64,000 nt of DNA. It comes from AP-15 sp963700185 (GTDB taxonomy: Bacteria; Pseudomonadota; Alphaproteobacteria; ATCC43930; CGMCC-115725). Below, piece after piece: positions 36,903-46,164 of this stretch. The stretch's first letter is position 1. Each line of letters starts with the position of its first letter. The stretch covers positions 62,001 to 126,000 of the forward strand of contig CAVOWP010000012.1 in NCBI GenBank assembly GCA_963700185.1. The letters are read 5' to 3'. The position numbers and the translations under genes are program-made. Below the pieces are notes generated by a model. That model ran no database searches, was not told the DNA's origin, and saw only the letters and a program-made list of their open reading frames with translations.

Positions 36903-37496
36903 ATGGCGGACGGCACCTCTTCGATCGTACCGGCCACTCCCACCGAGGCGGTCACCCCGCGCGGCATCAACCATCTCGTCATCAATGTGCGCGACATCGA
37001 GGAGTCGCACAAATTCTGGACCGAGACCCTCGGTTTCAAGCAGGTCGCGTATTCGAAGCGCCGTAACGGCAAGATGCGCTTTTATTCGGGCGACCACGAT
37101 GGCCGCATGAACCACCACGACATCGCGCTGTGCGAGAACCCGAACCTGCCGAAACCGCCGGCGGACTGGTCGATGTTCGACCAGCCGGTCGCGATCAACC
37201 ACATCGCGATTGCCCTGCCGAACCGCGAGGCGTGGCTGAAGCAGTTGGCCTGGCTGCGCGCGAAGGGCGTCAAGTTCGAGCGCCGCGTCAACCACGGCAT
37301 GACGCACAGCCTCTACATTGTCGATCCCAACGGCTACGGCGTCGAGGTGCTCTACGAATTGCCGCGCGAGGTGTGGGGCGACAACATCCAGGGCGCGATC
37401 GACTACGCCGAGCCGGTGCCGACCGAAGGCGACGAGGCCTTTGTCGACGACACGAATTACCCAATGTTCGGCACCGCGGATAAAGTCGCCGAATAA
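36903..37496 (+). CDS. VOC-family dioxygenase-like protein
   Basis: 197 residues from ATG 36903 with AAGGAG upstream. Metal ligands: H in INHLVINVRD, H in INHIAIALPN, and the glutamate of NGYGVEVLYELP, an H-H-E set as in extradiol dioxygenases. There is a 19-residue N-terminal extension. It is transcribed away from the Fe-S-type regulator. It is related to, but clearly different from, the dioxygenase at 17.2 kb. Confidence 0.83.
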   Translation: MADGTSSIVPATPTEAVTPRGINHLVINVRDIEESHKFWTETLGFKQVAYSKRRNGKMRFYSGDHDGRMNHHDIALCENPNLPKPPADWSMFDQPVAINHIAIALPNREAWLKQLAWLRAKGVKFERRVNHGMTHSLYIVDPNGYGVEVLYELPREVWGDNIQGAIDYAEPVPTEGDEAFVDDTNYPMFGTADKVAE

Positions 37497-37499
37497 CGC

Positions 37500-37591
37500 C
37501 GTAGGGTGGAAAAGCGAAAACGCATTCCGCCACCGATTCACCCGATTGACTCGGCGGTTTGGCGGAAAGCGCTGCGCTTTTCCGCCCTACG
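37500..37591. repeat. Palindromic repeat, family D
   Basis: GTAGGGTGGAAAAGCGAAAA at the left end is matched by the inverse of CTGCGCTTTTCCGCCCTAC at the right, with inner arms CATTCCGCC and GGCGGAAAGCG. The right end supplies the TAG stop of the converging DDN-like gene (37587-37589). Confidence 0.8.
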
Positions 37592-38036
37592 CTTGCTGCA
37601 GCTCAAACACCGGGTAACGCTCCGCAATGTCGCTGAAAGCTTCGACCGCCGATCCCTTGGGTACCGGGAAGAAGCGCTGCACCTCGCTGGCATAGCGGTC
37701 GAGATAGGCCTTGAGAACCGGTGGGCGCTCGCCCGGTGAAAGTTCGCGCACGGCATATCGGTGGCGTTGCATCGCGCGGATAAGTGCCACCTGACCTGCC
37801 GCGCGCGCATTGCGCACCCAGTGGGAATTGCCGCGGGCGCAAACTAGATAGCTGTGCCCTGCGACCTCGATCGGGTCTACTGGCAATGAGATCGTCTTGC
37901 CGCTCTTTCGCCCCCGCACCTCAAGGACGTAGAAATGACCGCGGACCAAGCCAATCCGCAGGAGCAAGACGAGGATGCGGCCGAACACCCGTTCGATAGT
38001 GTCCGGCCCGAGATAGCTGCGATCATTTGCGGGCAT
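37587..38036 (-). CDS. DDN-like nitroreductase-family (flavin/F420-type split barrel) protein
   Basis: 149 residues from ATG 38036, with GGAG eight bases upstream. Split-barrel pattern: YVLEVRGRKSGKTISLPV and GNSHWVRNARAAGQVAL, as in deazaflavin-dependent nitroreductases. Cofactor (F420 or FMN) cannot be decided. Its stop codon lies inside a family D palindrome, so the original C-terminus may have been altered by the insertion. Confidence 0.78.
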   Translation of the reverse strand: MPANDRSYLGPDTIERVFGRILVLLLRIGLVRGHFYVLEVRGRKSGKTISLPVDPIEVAGHSYLVCARGNSHWVRNARAAGQVALIRAMQRHRYAVRELSPGERPPVLKAYLDRYASEVQRFFPVPKGSAVEAFSDIAERYPVFELQQA

Positions 38037-38198
38037 CGATCGTCTCCGCCTTTGTGTTGGCACGTCCCTGGTTTCAGTCTCTTACGCGCGTGGATGGCGC
38101 GCCAGAGGCGCTCGGAGCGGCGTATCGGCACGCAGGTCTTGATCTCGGAAGCCACCTGGCGTGATTGTTAGACCAGTCTCAGACCGGTCGGAAGAAAC

Positions 38199-38438
38199 AT
38201 GCCCGCGGAAATTGGAGCCTACGAGGCCAAGACTCATCTTCCTGCTCTGCTTGAGCGGGTCGCTCGCGGCGAGCGGTTCACGATCACCAAGCATGGGCGC
38301 CCGATCGCGCGCCTTGTGCCGATTGAGCGCACCGGCCCCGATCGTCGGCGCGAAGCGATCGAACAGCTCAAGACATTCCGCGAGGGTCAAACCTTGGACG
38401 TACCGGTCAAGCAGCTCATCAGCGAAGGCCGGCGGTGA
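38199..38438 (+). CDS. Phd/YefM-type antitoxin (VapB partner)
   Basis: 79 residues: IGAYEAKTHLPALLERV and FTITKHGRPIARLVPI, the standard Phd/YefM DNA-binding fold, then a C-terminal toxin-binding tail. Its stop overlaps the GTG start of a PIN-domain toxin remnant (GTGA), the usual coupling. With a dead toxin, it is an orphan antitoxin. Confidence 0.85.
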   Translation: MPAEIGAYEAKTHLPALLERVARGERFTITKHGRPIARLVPIERTGPDRRREAIEQLKTFREGQTLDVPVKQLISEGRR

Positions 38439-38653
38439 CGGATCTTGCGCTCGACGCGTCCGTCACCCATTCCTGATGTTTCAAGAACGAAGCGACTGCC
38501 GCGGGCGATCGAGTGCTGGAGCGTCTGGCCGCCGAAAAAGCCTCTGTTCCGGCCAGATGGCATCTCGAAATAGCAAACGTGTTGGCTCTGGGCGAACGCC
38601 GCAGGCGGATCACGCCGGCGCGCAGGCCTTCTTGGACCATGCATGATTGCTAA
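38435..38653 (+). pseudogene. Truncated VapC PIN-domain toxin
   Basis: From GTG 38435 the frame reads LALDASVTHS, then TGA (38465-38467) where VapC proteins have Trp before CFKDE-like sequence. It continues CFKNEATAAGDRVLERLAAE and WHLEIANVLALGERRRRITPA. Homology stops near 38625, and the C-terminal half with the last PIN acidic residues is missing. Nonsense plus truncation make it non-functional. Confidence 0.75.
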
Positions 38654-38855
38654 CGCTCAGACGAGGATGAAGGCTCTCGTTGCTTCAAGACTCCTAATGG
38701 GCGACGTCGATAATTGGGGGGTCTTCGAACAGGAACGAAACACTGCGGCTAAGATCGCAAACCGTCATGCAGCGCGGAGTGTTTCATCTCAGATCGGACG
38801 AAATTATCGCGAGCTTTCCACCGAAATTCGTAGGTTCATCACGAAACATTTTTAA
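38643..38855 (+). CDS. Small basic protein, possibly N-terminal part of the next ORF
   Basis: 70 residues, GC-poorer than surroundings, no recognised domain. It ends at TAA 38853-38855, but the same frame continues without another stop to 39683. The pair may be one gene with a nonsense codon or two separate genes. Confidence 0.45.
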   Translation: MIANAQTRMKALVASRLLMGDVDNWGVFEQERNTAAKIANRHAARSVSSQIGRNYRELSTEIRRFITKHF

Positions 38856-38873
38856 CGCTGTGATTACGGCGAT

Positions 38874-39683
38874 TTGGCCCATCTTTGCGATGCGATAAAA
38901 CCCGGGATCGGTCTTAATCTTCGGCTGGATGAATTTGAGAAGGCGTTCTTTCCCTTAGCTGAATCAGTGAAGCATCGGTTCCCGTTCTACGCTCATCTCA
39001 GCATTTCAGTCTGGGGATTGCAGTTCGATTATCCCGAGCATCATTTTCTCCAAGACATCGATGCCGGGCTAGACGATCTGAAGGAGACTCGGCTGCGCCT
39101 TGATGCTCTCGAGGTGACCGACGCCAATATGAAGGGACAGCGCGACGATATTGCGCCGCTAATTAGCAGAGAAAAATTCATCAGCCGGAGCATAATAAGC
39201 GCCTCGTTCAGTCTGGTCGAGGCGTTTTTAAGTGGTCTATTCTTCACAGCACTACATACGAATACACTCGGAAGCTTGCATTGCGACGAGGAGTTCCTAA
39301 GGTATGCTGAGAAAAAGGAGAGTGAGGCTTTAAATCGCCGAGTTGACCGTATTGTCAAGTTTGCGTCATTAGGCAAGACGGACGGCGCATCGGATCCATT
39401 CAAGTCCTTTATCGAGGTCGGCAAACGTTACCGCGATGCGATCCATCATACGACTCCTTTTGGGCGCAATGATTTAGAAGCCGGTCAGCGGCTCATTTCC
39501 CTGTATGAAATCAACCCCAACGTAGCAGCCATATGTTCTCTGCTATCGCTGAATTGTGTTCTGACGATATCGAACTGGATCTATGGCGATGGGGCGGGGA
39601 GCGCCATAACCGATAGCTGCAAAGAGCTGCGCGAGAGGGTGGTTCTGTGGTCGCTGCGGCAGGGTCAAGCGACGATAATCTAA
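38874..39683 (+). CDS. Uncharacterised HEPN-like protein
   Basis: 269 codons from TTG 38874 with no Shine-Dalgarno, so the true start may lie upstream through the TAA at 38853. Mostly helical. The pair SFSLVEAFLSGLFF and KRYRDAIHH fits the HEPN fold with its R-x5-H ribonuclease-type motif. Base composition is markedly AT-richer than neighbours, suggesting acquisition. Possible toxin or defence-associated RNase; no database match could be tested. Confidence 0.55.
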   Translation: MAHLCDAIKPGIGLNLRLDEFEKAFFPLAESVKHRFPFYAHLSISVWGLQFDYPEHHFLQDIDAGLDDLKETRLRLDALEVTDANMKGQRDDIAPLISREKFISRSIISASFSLVEAFLSGLFFTALHTNTLGSLHCDEEFLRYAEKKESEALNRRVDRIVKFASLGKTDGASDPFKSFIEVGKRYRDAIHHTTPFGRNDLEAGQRLISLYEINPNVAAICSLLSLNCVLTISNWIYGDGAGSAITDSCKELRERVVLWSLRQGQATII

Positions 39684-39709
39684 CACACTGGGCAGGTTTG
39701 GCCGGCCCC

Positions 39710-42031
39710 TCAACCGCGGGCGTGCTCGTGGAGCGCGCGCCAGATGCGCTCGGGCGTGGCGGGCATTGGCACATCGGTGACGTCGAGCGGGGCGAGGGCG
39801 TCGAGGATCGCGTTCATCACCGTCGGCGTCGAGGCGACCGTGCCGCCTTCGCCGACACCTTTGGCTCCCAATGGGTTCGTCGTGCTGGGCACAGGGCTGA
39901 AATCGATGCTGATTGCCGGCACCGTGTCGGCGCGCGGGATGCCGTAATCCATCAATGTGCCGGTCAACAGCTGGCCGCTGTCGGGGTCATAGACGACGTC
40001 TTCTAGCAATGCCTGGCCGGCGCCTTGCGCGACGCCGCCCTGGATCTGCCCCTTCGCCAGTAACGGGTTGATCACTGTGCCGCAATCGTCGACGACGGTG
40101 TAGCGGTCGAGTGCCACTTCGCCGGTCTCGGGGTCGATCTCAACCTCGCAGATGTGGCAACCATTGGGGAAACTCGGCACGTCAGAGGAGAAGGCACCGG
40201 CACCCTGCAGGCCGACGCCGAGCTCCGAGGGGATACCCATCGGAATGAACGACATCTGCGCGACTTGCCCAATCGGCATCGTCCGATCGGTGCCGGCGAT
40301 CGTAAAGGCGCCGTTGGCAAAGGCGATGTCGGCGGCGTCGGCCTCCATGAAATGTGCGGCAAAACGCTTGCCGCGGTCGATGACCTCGTCGGCCGCGCCC
40401 CGCAAAGCGCTGCCGCCGATCATCATGCTGCGTGACGCATAAGTGCCGCGGCCGATTGCGACCTCGTCGGTGTCGGCCTGTAACAGATGGATCTTGTCTT
40501 CGGGCACCCCGAGCCAATCGGCGACCATCTGCGCATAGCTCGTCTCGTGTCCTTGCCCATGCGACAAGGTGCCAGCCAGGATCGTCACTTCGCCACTGGG
40601 GTCGAAGCGCAATTCCATGCGCTCATTGAAGACGCCGGTATTGTCGACGTAATAGACGATCCCCCGGCCGCGGTATTTGCCGGCGGCCTCGCTGCGAGCC
40701 CGCCGTGCAGCGTAGCCATCCCAATCCGCCAAGGCCTGGCATTTGGCCATCGCCGCGGTGTAATTGCCGGTGTCGTAGACCCAGCCGGTGCGCGTCTCGT
40801 AGGGATAGGCGTCCGGGCGAATCAGGTTCTTTCTGCGCAGCTCGGCCGGATCGATGCGCATCTCGCGCGCCGCCTGGGCGACGAGGCGCTCCATGATGTA
40901 GACGGCCTCGGGCCGGCCGGCGCCGCGATAGGGCACGGTCGGCGCGGTGTTGGTGAGGACGAGGCTGCTCGTCACCGCGACCGCGGGGATGTCGTAGACG
41001 GTCGAGGCGAGCTTCAGCGAGAACAGGATCGGGATCGCGCCGGCGCCCTCGATATAGGCGCCGACATTGTGCGATCCGGTCCAGCGCAAGGCCAGGAACC
41101 TGCCTTCCGCGTCAAGCGCCAGCTCGGCAGTGACGTTCTGGTCGCGCCCGTGGTAATCGCCGAGCAATGCCTCGGAGCGCGACGGGATCCATTTGACCGG
41201 CCGGCCGACGCGGCGGGCCGCCCAGGCGATGATCGCCTCCTCGGGATAAACATTGCCCTTCATGCCAAAGCCGCCGCCGACATCGCGGGCGACGACGCGA
41301 ATGCGGCTTTCGGGGACATGCAGAATGTGATGCGCCAGGGTCTGGCGGACACCGTGCACATTCTGCGTACTGCTGTAGAGCGTGTAGCGGCGAGTACCGG
41401 GATCATAATCGGCAATGCAGCCGCGCGGCTCCATCGTGACGGCGGTGAGGCGGTTATTGCGGAGCGAGAGCCTCGTGACGTGATGCGCCCGGGCGAACGC
41501 GGCCTCGGCCGCACCCTCATTGCCCATGCGCATCGTGAAGGAGGTATTGTTTGCGGCGCCTTCATGGAGCAATGGCGCATCGGGGCGGACCGCATCCTCG
41601 GCATGCACCACCGCGGGCAGGATCTCGTAATCGACCGACACCAGCTCCGCCGCATCGCGCGCCTGCGCTTCGGTAGCGGCGATCACGACCGCGACGCGCT
41701 CGCCGACATAGCGGACGCGGCCCTGCGCCAAGGGCGGGCGCTTCGTGCGGTGGCCCGTGGGCCCACCCATATCCTCCGCCATGATCTCCGGGTCGAGCGT
41801 GCCGAGCCCGTCGGCTGCCCAATCCTCACCCGTCAGGACGGCGTACACGCCCGGCATCTGCTCCGCCGCAGCCTTGTCGATGGCGCGGATCACCGCATGG
41901 GCGTGCGGCGAGAACACAAGCGCGGCGTACGCCTGGCGAACAAAATCGATGTCGGCGACATAGCGCCCCCGCCCGGTCAGAAACCGGGTATCCTCCTTGC
42001 GCGTAACCGGTTGTCCGATGCCGAACCGCAT
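39710..42031 (-). CDS. Molybdenum hydroxylase large subunit (CoxL-like, form II)
   Basis: 773 residues of the xanthine dehydrogenase/aldehyde oxidase family: IGQPVTRKEDTRFLTGRG start, GGGFGMKG, active-site loop PYRGAGRPE, and catalytic glutamate in GVGEGG. The YRGAGR loop is of the form II type rather than the true CO-dehydrogenase AYxCSFR. Neither the FAD (CoxM) nor Fe-S (CoxS) subunit gene is adjacent, so partners must be elsewhere. It binds the molybdopterin-cytosine cofactor. Confidence 0.88.
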   Translation of the reverse strand: MRFGIGQPVTRKEDTRFLTGRGRYVADIDFVRQAYAALVFSPHAHAVIRAIDKAAAEQMPGVYAVLTGEDWAADGLGTLDPEIMAEDMGGPTGHRTKRPPLAQGRVRYVGERVAVVIAATEAQARDAAELVSVDYEILPAVVHAEDAVRPDAPLLHEGAANNTSFTMRMGNEGAAEAAFARAHHVTRLSLRNNRLTAVTMEPRGCIADYDPGTRRYTLYSSTQNVHGVRQTLAHHILHVPESRIRVVARDVGGGFGMKGNVYPEEAIIAWAARRVGRPVKWIPSRSEALLGDYHGRDQNVTAELALDAEGRFLALRWTGSHNVGAYIEGAGAIPILFSLKLASTVYDIPAVAVTSSLVLTNTAPTVPYRGAGRPEAVYIMERLVAQAAREMRIDPAELRRKNLIRPDAYPYETRTGWVYDTGNYTAAMAKCQALADWDGYAARRARSEAAGKYRGRGIVYYVDNTGVFNERMELRFDPSGEVTILAGTLSHGQGHETSYAQMVADWLGVPEDKIHLLQADTDEVAIGRGTYASRSMMIGGSALRGAADEVIDRGKRFAAHFMEADAADIAFANGAFTIAGTDRTMPIGQVAQMSFIPMGIPSELGVGLQGAGAFSSDVPSFPNGCHICEVEIDPETGEVALDRYTVVDDCGTVINPLLAKGQIQGGVAQGAGQALLEDVVYDPDSGQLLTGTLMDYGIPRADTVPAISIDFSPVPSTTNPLGAKGVGEGGTVASTPTVMNAILDALAPLDVTDVPMPATPERIWRALHEHARG

Positions 42032-42303
42032 GCCGCCCTCTTCCGAATTTGCCCGCGCAGCCTACAACAGCGCGCGCCAGCGGTCGATGCGACCATCTGA
42101 GGATGAAAACCGCCTATTTACTTCTTCGAGTCGTTCCGGGGGCGCGAGCTCCGCCCGCGCGGAGGGGGAGAGTATCGCGGAGCCTGATGGGTGAACGACC
42201 GGCCTTCCGAGAATGACGCTTCGTCGAGCCGATGTTATCCCCTTCGGTAATATGCCGCTGGGGTCGACGCGCCGGCTGATCCCATTATTGGCGGGTCACG
42301 ATC

Positions 42304-43131
42304 ATGATGCAGTTCGTCATGCAGCCCGGCATGGTCTACCAATACCCGCTCTGGGGGGTCGGAGTCCTGTTGGTCGGCCTGGCGGCGCTCGGCGCGGTGT
42401 TCTTCGAATTGGCCGCCCACCAATTCCTGTCGGTCGAGTTCCGCCGCGGACACAATGACGTCACCGCAGCGATATTCTCGGTCATCGGAGTGACCTTCGC
42501 GGTGCTATTGGCGTTTGTGGCCATGCTCGCCTGGGATGGCTTCAACAAGGCGAAGGCGGCCAGCTATGCAGAAGCCGCGCGCGTTCTCGACGTCTACAAT
42601 GCCTCTGTCGGCTTTGCCGACCCTGAGATGTCCGCGATGCGCGACGACATCGTCGGCTACCTCGAGACGGTGGTGAAGGTCGAGTGGCCCGCCCAGGCTG
42701 AAGGCCGGATCGTCGACAGGGGTGCGGCGTACCTGGAGAAGCTGAACAGGATCGCGATCGGTCTCAAACCTTCCGGCGTCGCAGATGGGAACCTGCATGC
42801 GCTGCTGTTGCAATCCCTCACGCGGCTCCGGGACGCGAGGCAGCAGAGATTGCTTGCTGCCGAGACCACAATTCCCGCGGTCGTCTGGATAGTGACGCTC
42901 GTCGGCGGCGGCCTCACGATTGCTTTCGGCTCTTTCCTCGGCTTTCCGAGCCTCGGCATGCATCTTGCGCTGTCGGCAATGCTGGCGATTTCCGGAGCGC
43001 TGGTGCTGATTCTGATTATCGCCCTCAGCAACCCGTTCCGCGGCGACTTTAGGGTATCGACACTGCCGTTCGATCGAGTGCTGTCCCAGATTCAGTTATC
43101 GCCAATTCAGGCATCGCCAACCCGCCCTTGA
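42304..43131 (+). CDS. DUF4239 membrane protein
   Basis: 275 residues with four hydrophobic segments, two near the N-terminus (about 16-36, 57-80) and two near 195-245, separated by a helical soluble region. This bestrophin-like layout defines DUF4239; function unknown. The 270 bp upstream (42032-42303) hold no gene, only a GC-rich imperfect hairpin near 42145. Confidence 0.75.
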   Translation: MMQFVMQPGMVYQYPLWGVGVLLVGLAALGAVFFELAAHQFLSVEFRRGHNDVTAAIFSVIGVTFAVLLAFVAMLAWDGFNKAKAASYAEAARVLDVYNASVGFADPEMSAMRDDIVGYLETVVKVEWPAQAEGRIVDRGAAYLEKLNRIAIGLKPSGVADGNLHALLLQSLTRLRDARQQRLLAAETTIPAVVWIVTLVGGGLTIAFGSFLGFPSLGMHLALSAMLAISGALVLILIIALSNPFRGDFRVSTLPFDRVLSQIQLSPIQASPTRP

Positions 43132-43189
43132 GTGACACCGCATGCCCACTTCACAATCGCGGGAGCAGTTTGGCTGCGCGATCGCCGAC

Positions 43190-43807
43190 CTAACGGAAAG
43201 ATGCGCCGGCAATCTGTTGCCGCATGACGGCGAGAATGGCCTGGGGACGGCCGCCGTTGCGCTCGACGACGCCTTCGAGTTGCGAGCGTCCGTTCGCCGC
43301 CATGCTCAGCCCATCGATGACAATGTCGCTGATCTTGTAAGATCCGTTCTGCGCAGTCAGACGCCAATCGACTTGGATCGGCTGATAAGCACCGGATGCG
43401 CGAATGATCTTACTGGAGACGATCGCCCCATCCGGATCGGCGCGGCAGCCGGTCACACTCGGGCGGCCGCCATCCTCGGTGTAATCCGACAGTTTTTCAC
43501 TATAGGTGAGCACGACGTAATTCTCGAAAAGCCCGAGAAACTCCTGCTGCTCCAAGGGACTGAAAATCCGCCAAAAACGGCCCAGCACAAAGCGGCCGAG
43601 GCCGGGGACGTCGAAGTCCTCTCGGAACAGCTGTTGGAAGCCCGCCAGTCTCTGCTCCCGGGAGGTGCTGCTGGTCACTGCCTGCAGCTGGTTGCCGAGG
43701 TTATTGATGAACGCGGCTGGATCCATGCCCGCCCCAGCGGGGATCGACGGCGCCACCGCCCCAGTGAGCAGGACCACAGTGGTGGTAAAAAAACTACGTC
43801 GCAACAT
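43190..43807 (-). CDS. MlaC/HpnM-like periplasmic lipid-binding protein
   Basis: 205 residues from ATG 43807 (GAGGG eight bases upstream). Tat/Sec-type signal MLRRSFFTTTVVLLTGAVAPSIPAG, then the Tol-Tol-Ttg2 fold: FREDFDVPGLGRFVLGRFWR, YVVLTYSEKLSDY, DWRLTAQNGSYKISDIVIDGLSMA. The family moves phospholipids or hopanoids across the periplasm. No Mla transporter genes adjoin. A perfect CRP-type palindrome lies 58 bp upstream. Confidence 0.85.
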   Translation of the reverse strand: MLRRSFFTTTVVLLTGAVAPSIPAGAGMDPAAFINNLGNQLQAVTSSTSREQRLAGFQQLFREDFDVPGLGRFVLGRFWRIFSPLEQQEFLGLFENYVVLTYSEKLSDYTEDGGRPSVTGCRADPDGAIVSSKIIRASGAYQPIQVDWRLTAQNGSYKISDIVIDGLSMAANGRSQLEGVVERNGGRPQAILAVMRQQIAGASFR

Positions 43808-43864
43808 TGCGATCACCCTCAGACATCTGGCGTATCAGAGGTGGCAGCTGGGCAGCAAAAGGGG

Positions 43865-43880
43865 TGTGAGACAGGTCACA
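43865..43880 (-). promoter_or_regulatory. Perfect CRP-type operator upstream of the mlaC-like gene
   Basis: TGTGA-GACAGG-TCACA is an exact match to the TGTGA-N6-TCACA consensus of cAMP-CRP sites. It lies 58-73 bp upstream of the MlaC-like start codon, in a 290-bp stretch (43808-44100) with no convincing gene. Confidence 0.5.
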
Positions 43881-44100
43881 GTTAACCCCGTTTTGCTCGA
43901 TCCAGCCCTCTCGCGCCTTCAGATAGACGCGAACGGCCGACGCGCTACTAGGAAACCTGGTGGGGTAATCGTCGAATATTGTGCAGCGCAAAATGTCGGG
44001 AAGACCCGGTACGAGTGCTGCCGCAAGTTGCCAATACGTTCAATTCAGTATCCGCTTTTGCAGGCACTGACCAACGCAGCGGTGGAAACGTTTCCTGTAT

Positions 44101-45117
44101 TTAGGCCGGCACCGCTGCGGCTTGTTCGAATGCCGGGGTCTGCGCCTCGCGCAGATGGCAGGCGACGTGATGGCCGGGGAGGATTTCGCGCATCTCCGGC
44201 TCCTCCTTGGAGCAGCGGGCGAAGGCGTAGGGGCAGCGGGTGTGGAAGCGGCAGCCCGCGGGCGGATTGATCGGGCTCGGCACGTCGCCTTTGAGGATGA
44301 TGCGCTTCTTCGCGGCCTCGGGGTCGGGGACCGGCACCGCCGAGAGGAGCGCTTCGGTATACGGGTGCTGCGGGCGGGTGAAGAGGGCGCGCTTGTCGGC
44401 TATCTCGACGATCTTGCCGAGATACATGACCGCTATGCGGTGGCTGATGTGCTCGACGACGGCGAGGTCGTGGGCGACGAACAGATAGGAGAGGCCGAAT
44501 TCGCTCTGCAGATCGCCCAGCAGGTTGATCACCTGCGCCTGGACCGAAACGTCGAGCGCGGAGACCGGTTCGTCGCAGACAATGAGGCTCGGATGCAATG
44601 CCAAGGCGCGGGCGATGCCGATGCGCTGGCGCTGGCCGCCGGAGAATTCGTGCGGGAAGCGGTCGAGCGCCTCGGCGCGCAGCCCCACCTTGAGCGCCAG
44701 CTCCTCGACCCGTTCCGCCAATTCGCGGCCGCCCGAGACGCCGTAATTGACCAGCGGCTCGCCGATGATGTCGCGGATGCGCAAGCGCGGGTTGAGCGAG
44801 GAGTAGGGGTCCTGGAAGACGACCTGCAGCCGGCGGCGCCAGGGCCGCATTTGTTGGCGCGTGAGGCGGTCGATGCGCTCGCCGTTGATGCGGACCTCGC
44901 CGGCCGTCGGGTCGATCAGTTTCAGGATGGCCTTCCCCGCGGTCGACTTGCCGCAGCCGCTCTCGCCGACGAGCCCCAGGGTCTCGCCCTCGATGATGTC
45001 GAAGGAGATGCCGTCGACCGCATGGACCTGACCGACCGTGCGTTGCAGCAGCCCCTTCTTGACCGGGAAGTGCTTGACTAGACCCCTGACGGAAAGCAGC
45101 GGTTCGGCAGCGGTCAT
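44101..45117 (-). CDS. dppF: Oligopeptide/dipeptide ABC transporter ATPase (DppF/OppF type)
   Basis: 338 residues. Walker A GESGCGKST, signature FSGGQRQRIGIARAL, Walker B LIVCDEPVSALD, and the C-terminal oligopeptide/dipeptide extension with CPYAFARC. Its ATG overlaps the stop of dppD. Last gene of the five-gene dpp-type operon. Confidence 0.92.
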   Translation of the reverse strand: MTAAEPLLSVRGLVKHFPVKKGLLQRTVGQVHAVDGISFDIIEGETLGLVGESGCGKSTAGKAILKLIDPTAGEVRINGERIDRLTRQQMRPWRRRLQVVFQDPYSSLNPRLRIRDIIGEPLVNYGVSGGRELAERVEELALKVGLRAEALDRFPHEFSGGQRQRIGIARALALHPSLIVCDEPVSALDVSVQAQVINLLGDLQSEFGLSYLFVAHDLAVVEHISHRIAVMYLGKIVEIADKRALFTRPQHPYTEALLSAVPVPDPEAAKKRIILKGDVPSPINPPAGCRFHTRCPYAFARCSKEEPEMREILPGHHVACHLREAQTPAFEQAAAVPA

Positions 45118-46161
45118 GCCGCGGCGACCCGGTCGGAGTGGAAGCAGGCGGCGAAGTGGCCGGGCTCCTTCTCGTCGAAAGCCGGCATTTCGCGCCGGCA
45201 GATCTCGGTCGCTAAGGCGCAGCGCGTCTCGAACGGGCAGCCCGGGATCGGCTCCCTGAGGGACGGCACGGTGCCGGCTATCTCGGCCAGCCGCGGCGCC
45301 CGCTCATGGTCCAGCGAGGCGCCGAGCCGCGGCACCGAGGCGAGCAGCCCCTTCGTGTAGGGGTGCAGCGGGCGGCGGAACAATCGCGACGACCGGCGCC
45401 TCCTCGGCCTTGCGCCCGGCATACATGACGACGACGCGCTGCGCCATCTCGGCGACGACGCCGAGATCGTGGGTGATCAGCACGATCGCGGCGTCGATCT
45501 TCTGCTTCAATTCGCGCATCAGATCGAGGATCTGCGCCTGGATCGTCACGTCGAGCGCGGTCGTCGGCTCGTCGGCGATCAGGAGCTTCGGGTTGCAGGC
45601 GAGCGCCATCGCGATCATGACGCGCTGCCGCATACCGCCCGACAGCTGGTGCGGATATTCGCCTATGCGGCGGTCGGCTTCGGGGATGTGCACGAGCCGC
45701 AGCATGTCGGCGGCCTTGGCGAGCGCCGCTCGGTGACCGAGCCCCTGGTGCAGGGTCAGGGTCTCGGCGATCTGCCGGCCGATCGTCAATACCGGGTTCA
45801 GCGAGGTCATCGGCTCCTGAAAGATCATCGAGATCTCGTTGCCGCGGACCTGGCGCATCTCGGCTTCGCTGAGGCGCAGCAGATCGCGGCCGGCAAAGCG
45901 GATCTCCCCGGAGACGATGCGGCCGGGCGGCGACGGGATCAGGCGCAATATCGACAGCGCCGTGACGCTCTTGCCGCAGCCGCTTTCGCCGACGATCGCC
46001 AGGGTTTCGCCGGGAATGACGTGGAACGAGACGCCGTCGACGGCGCGCACCACCCCGTCGCGGGTGAAGAACCAGGTCCGTAGATCGGCGATATCGAGGA
46101 TTGGCTCGACTGCTGCGGCCGCGGCCTTCGGGACGGTAGCGACGTAGGCAGCTTCGGGCAT
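45114..46161 (-). pseudogene. dppD: Dipeptide ABC transporter ATPase (DppD type), single-base frameshift
   Basis: Walker A GESGCGKSV, signature LSGGMRQRVMIAMAL and Walker B LLIADEPTTALDV are intact. After VVMYAGRKAEEAPVVA an extra base at about 45384 shifts the frame; removing it gives LFRRPLHPYTKGLLASVP and the C-terminal CALATEIC block to TGA 45114. The ABC core is complete before the shift, so the truncated 285-residue product might still bind ATP. Otherwise intact operon, so sequence error is likely. Confidence 0.85.
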
Positions 46162-46164
46162 GCT

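Noticed and set aside
38465..38467. TGA in vapC as a second selenocysteine codon
   Set aside because: VapC proteins have Trp here, the gene is truncated further on, and there is no Sec-family precedent. A nonsense change from TGG is simpler.
40487..42100. 537-codon open frame on the plus strand
   Set aside because: Shadow of the CoxL-like gene on the other strand; composition Arg/Asp-rich with no family likeness.
43794..43991. 65-codon minus-strand ORF upstream of the mlaC-like gene
   Set aside because: Overlaps the MlaC start and the CRP-type palindrome, no motif, poor start context; probably leader DNA.
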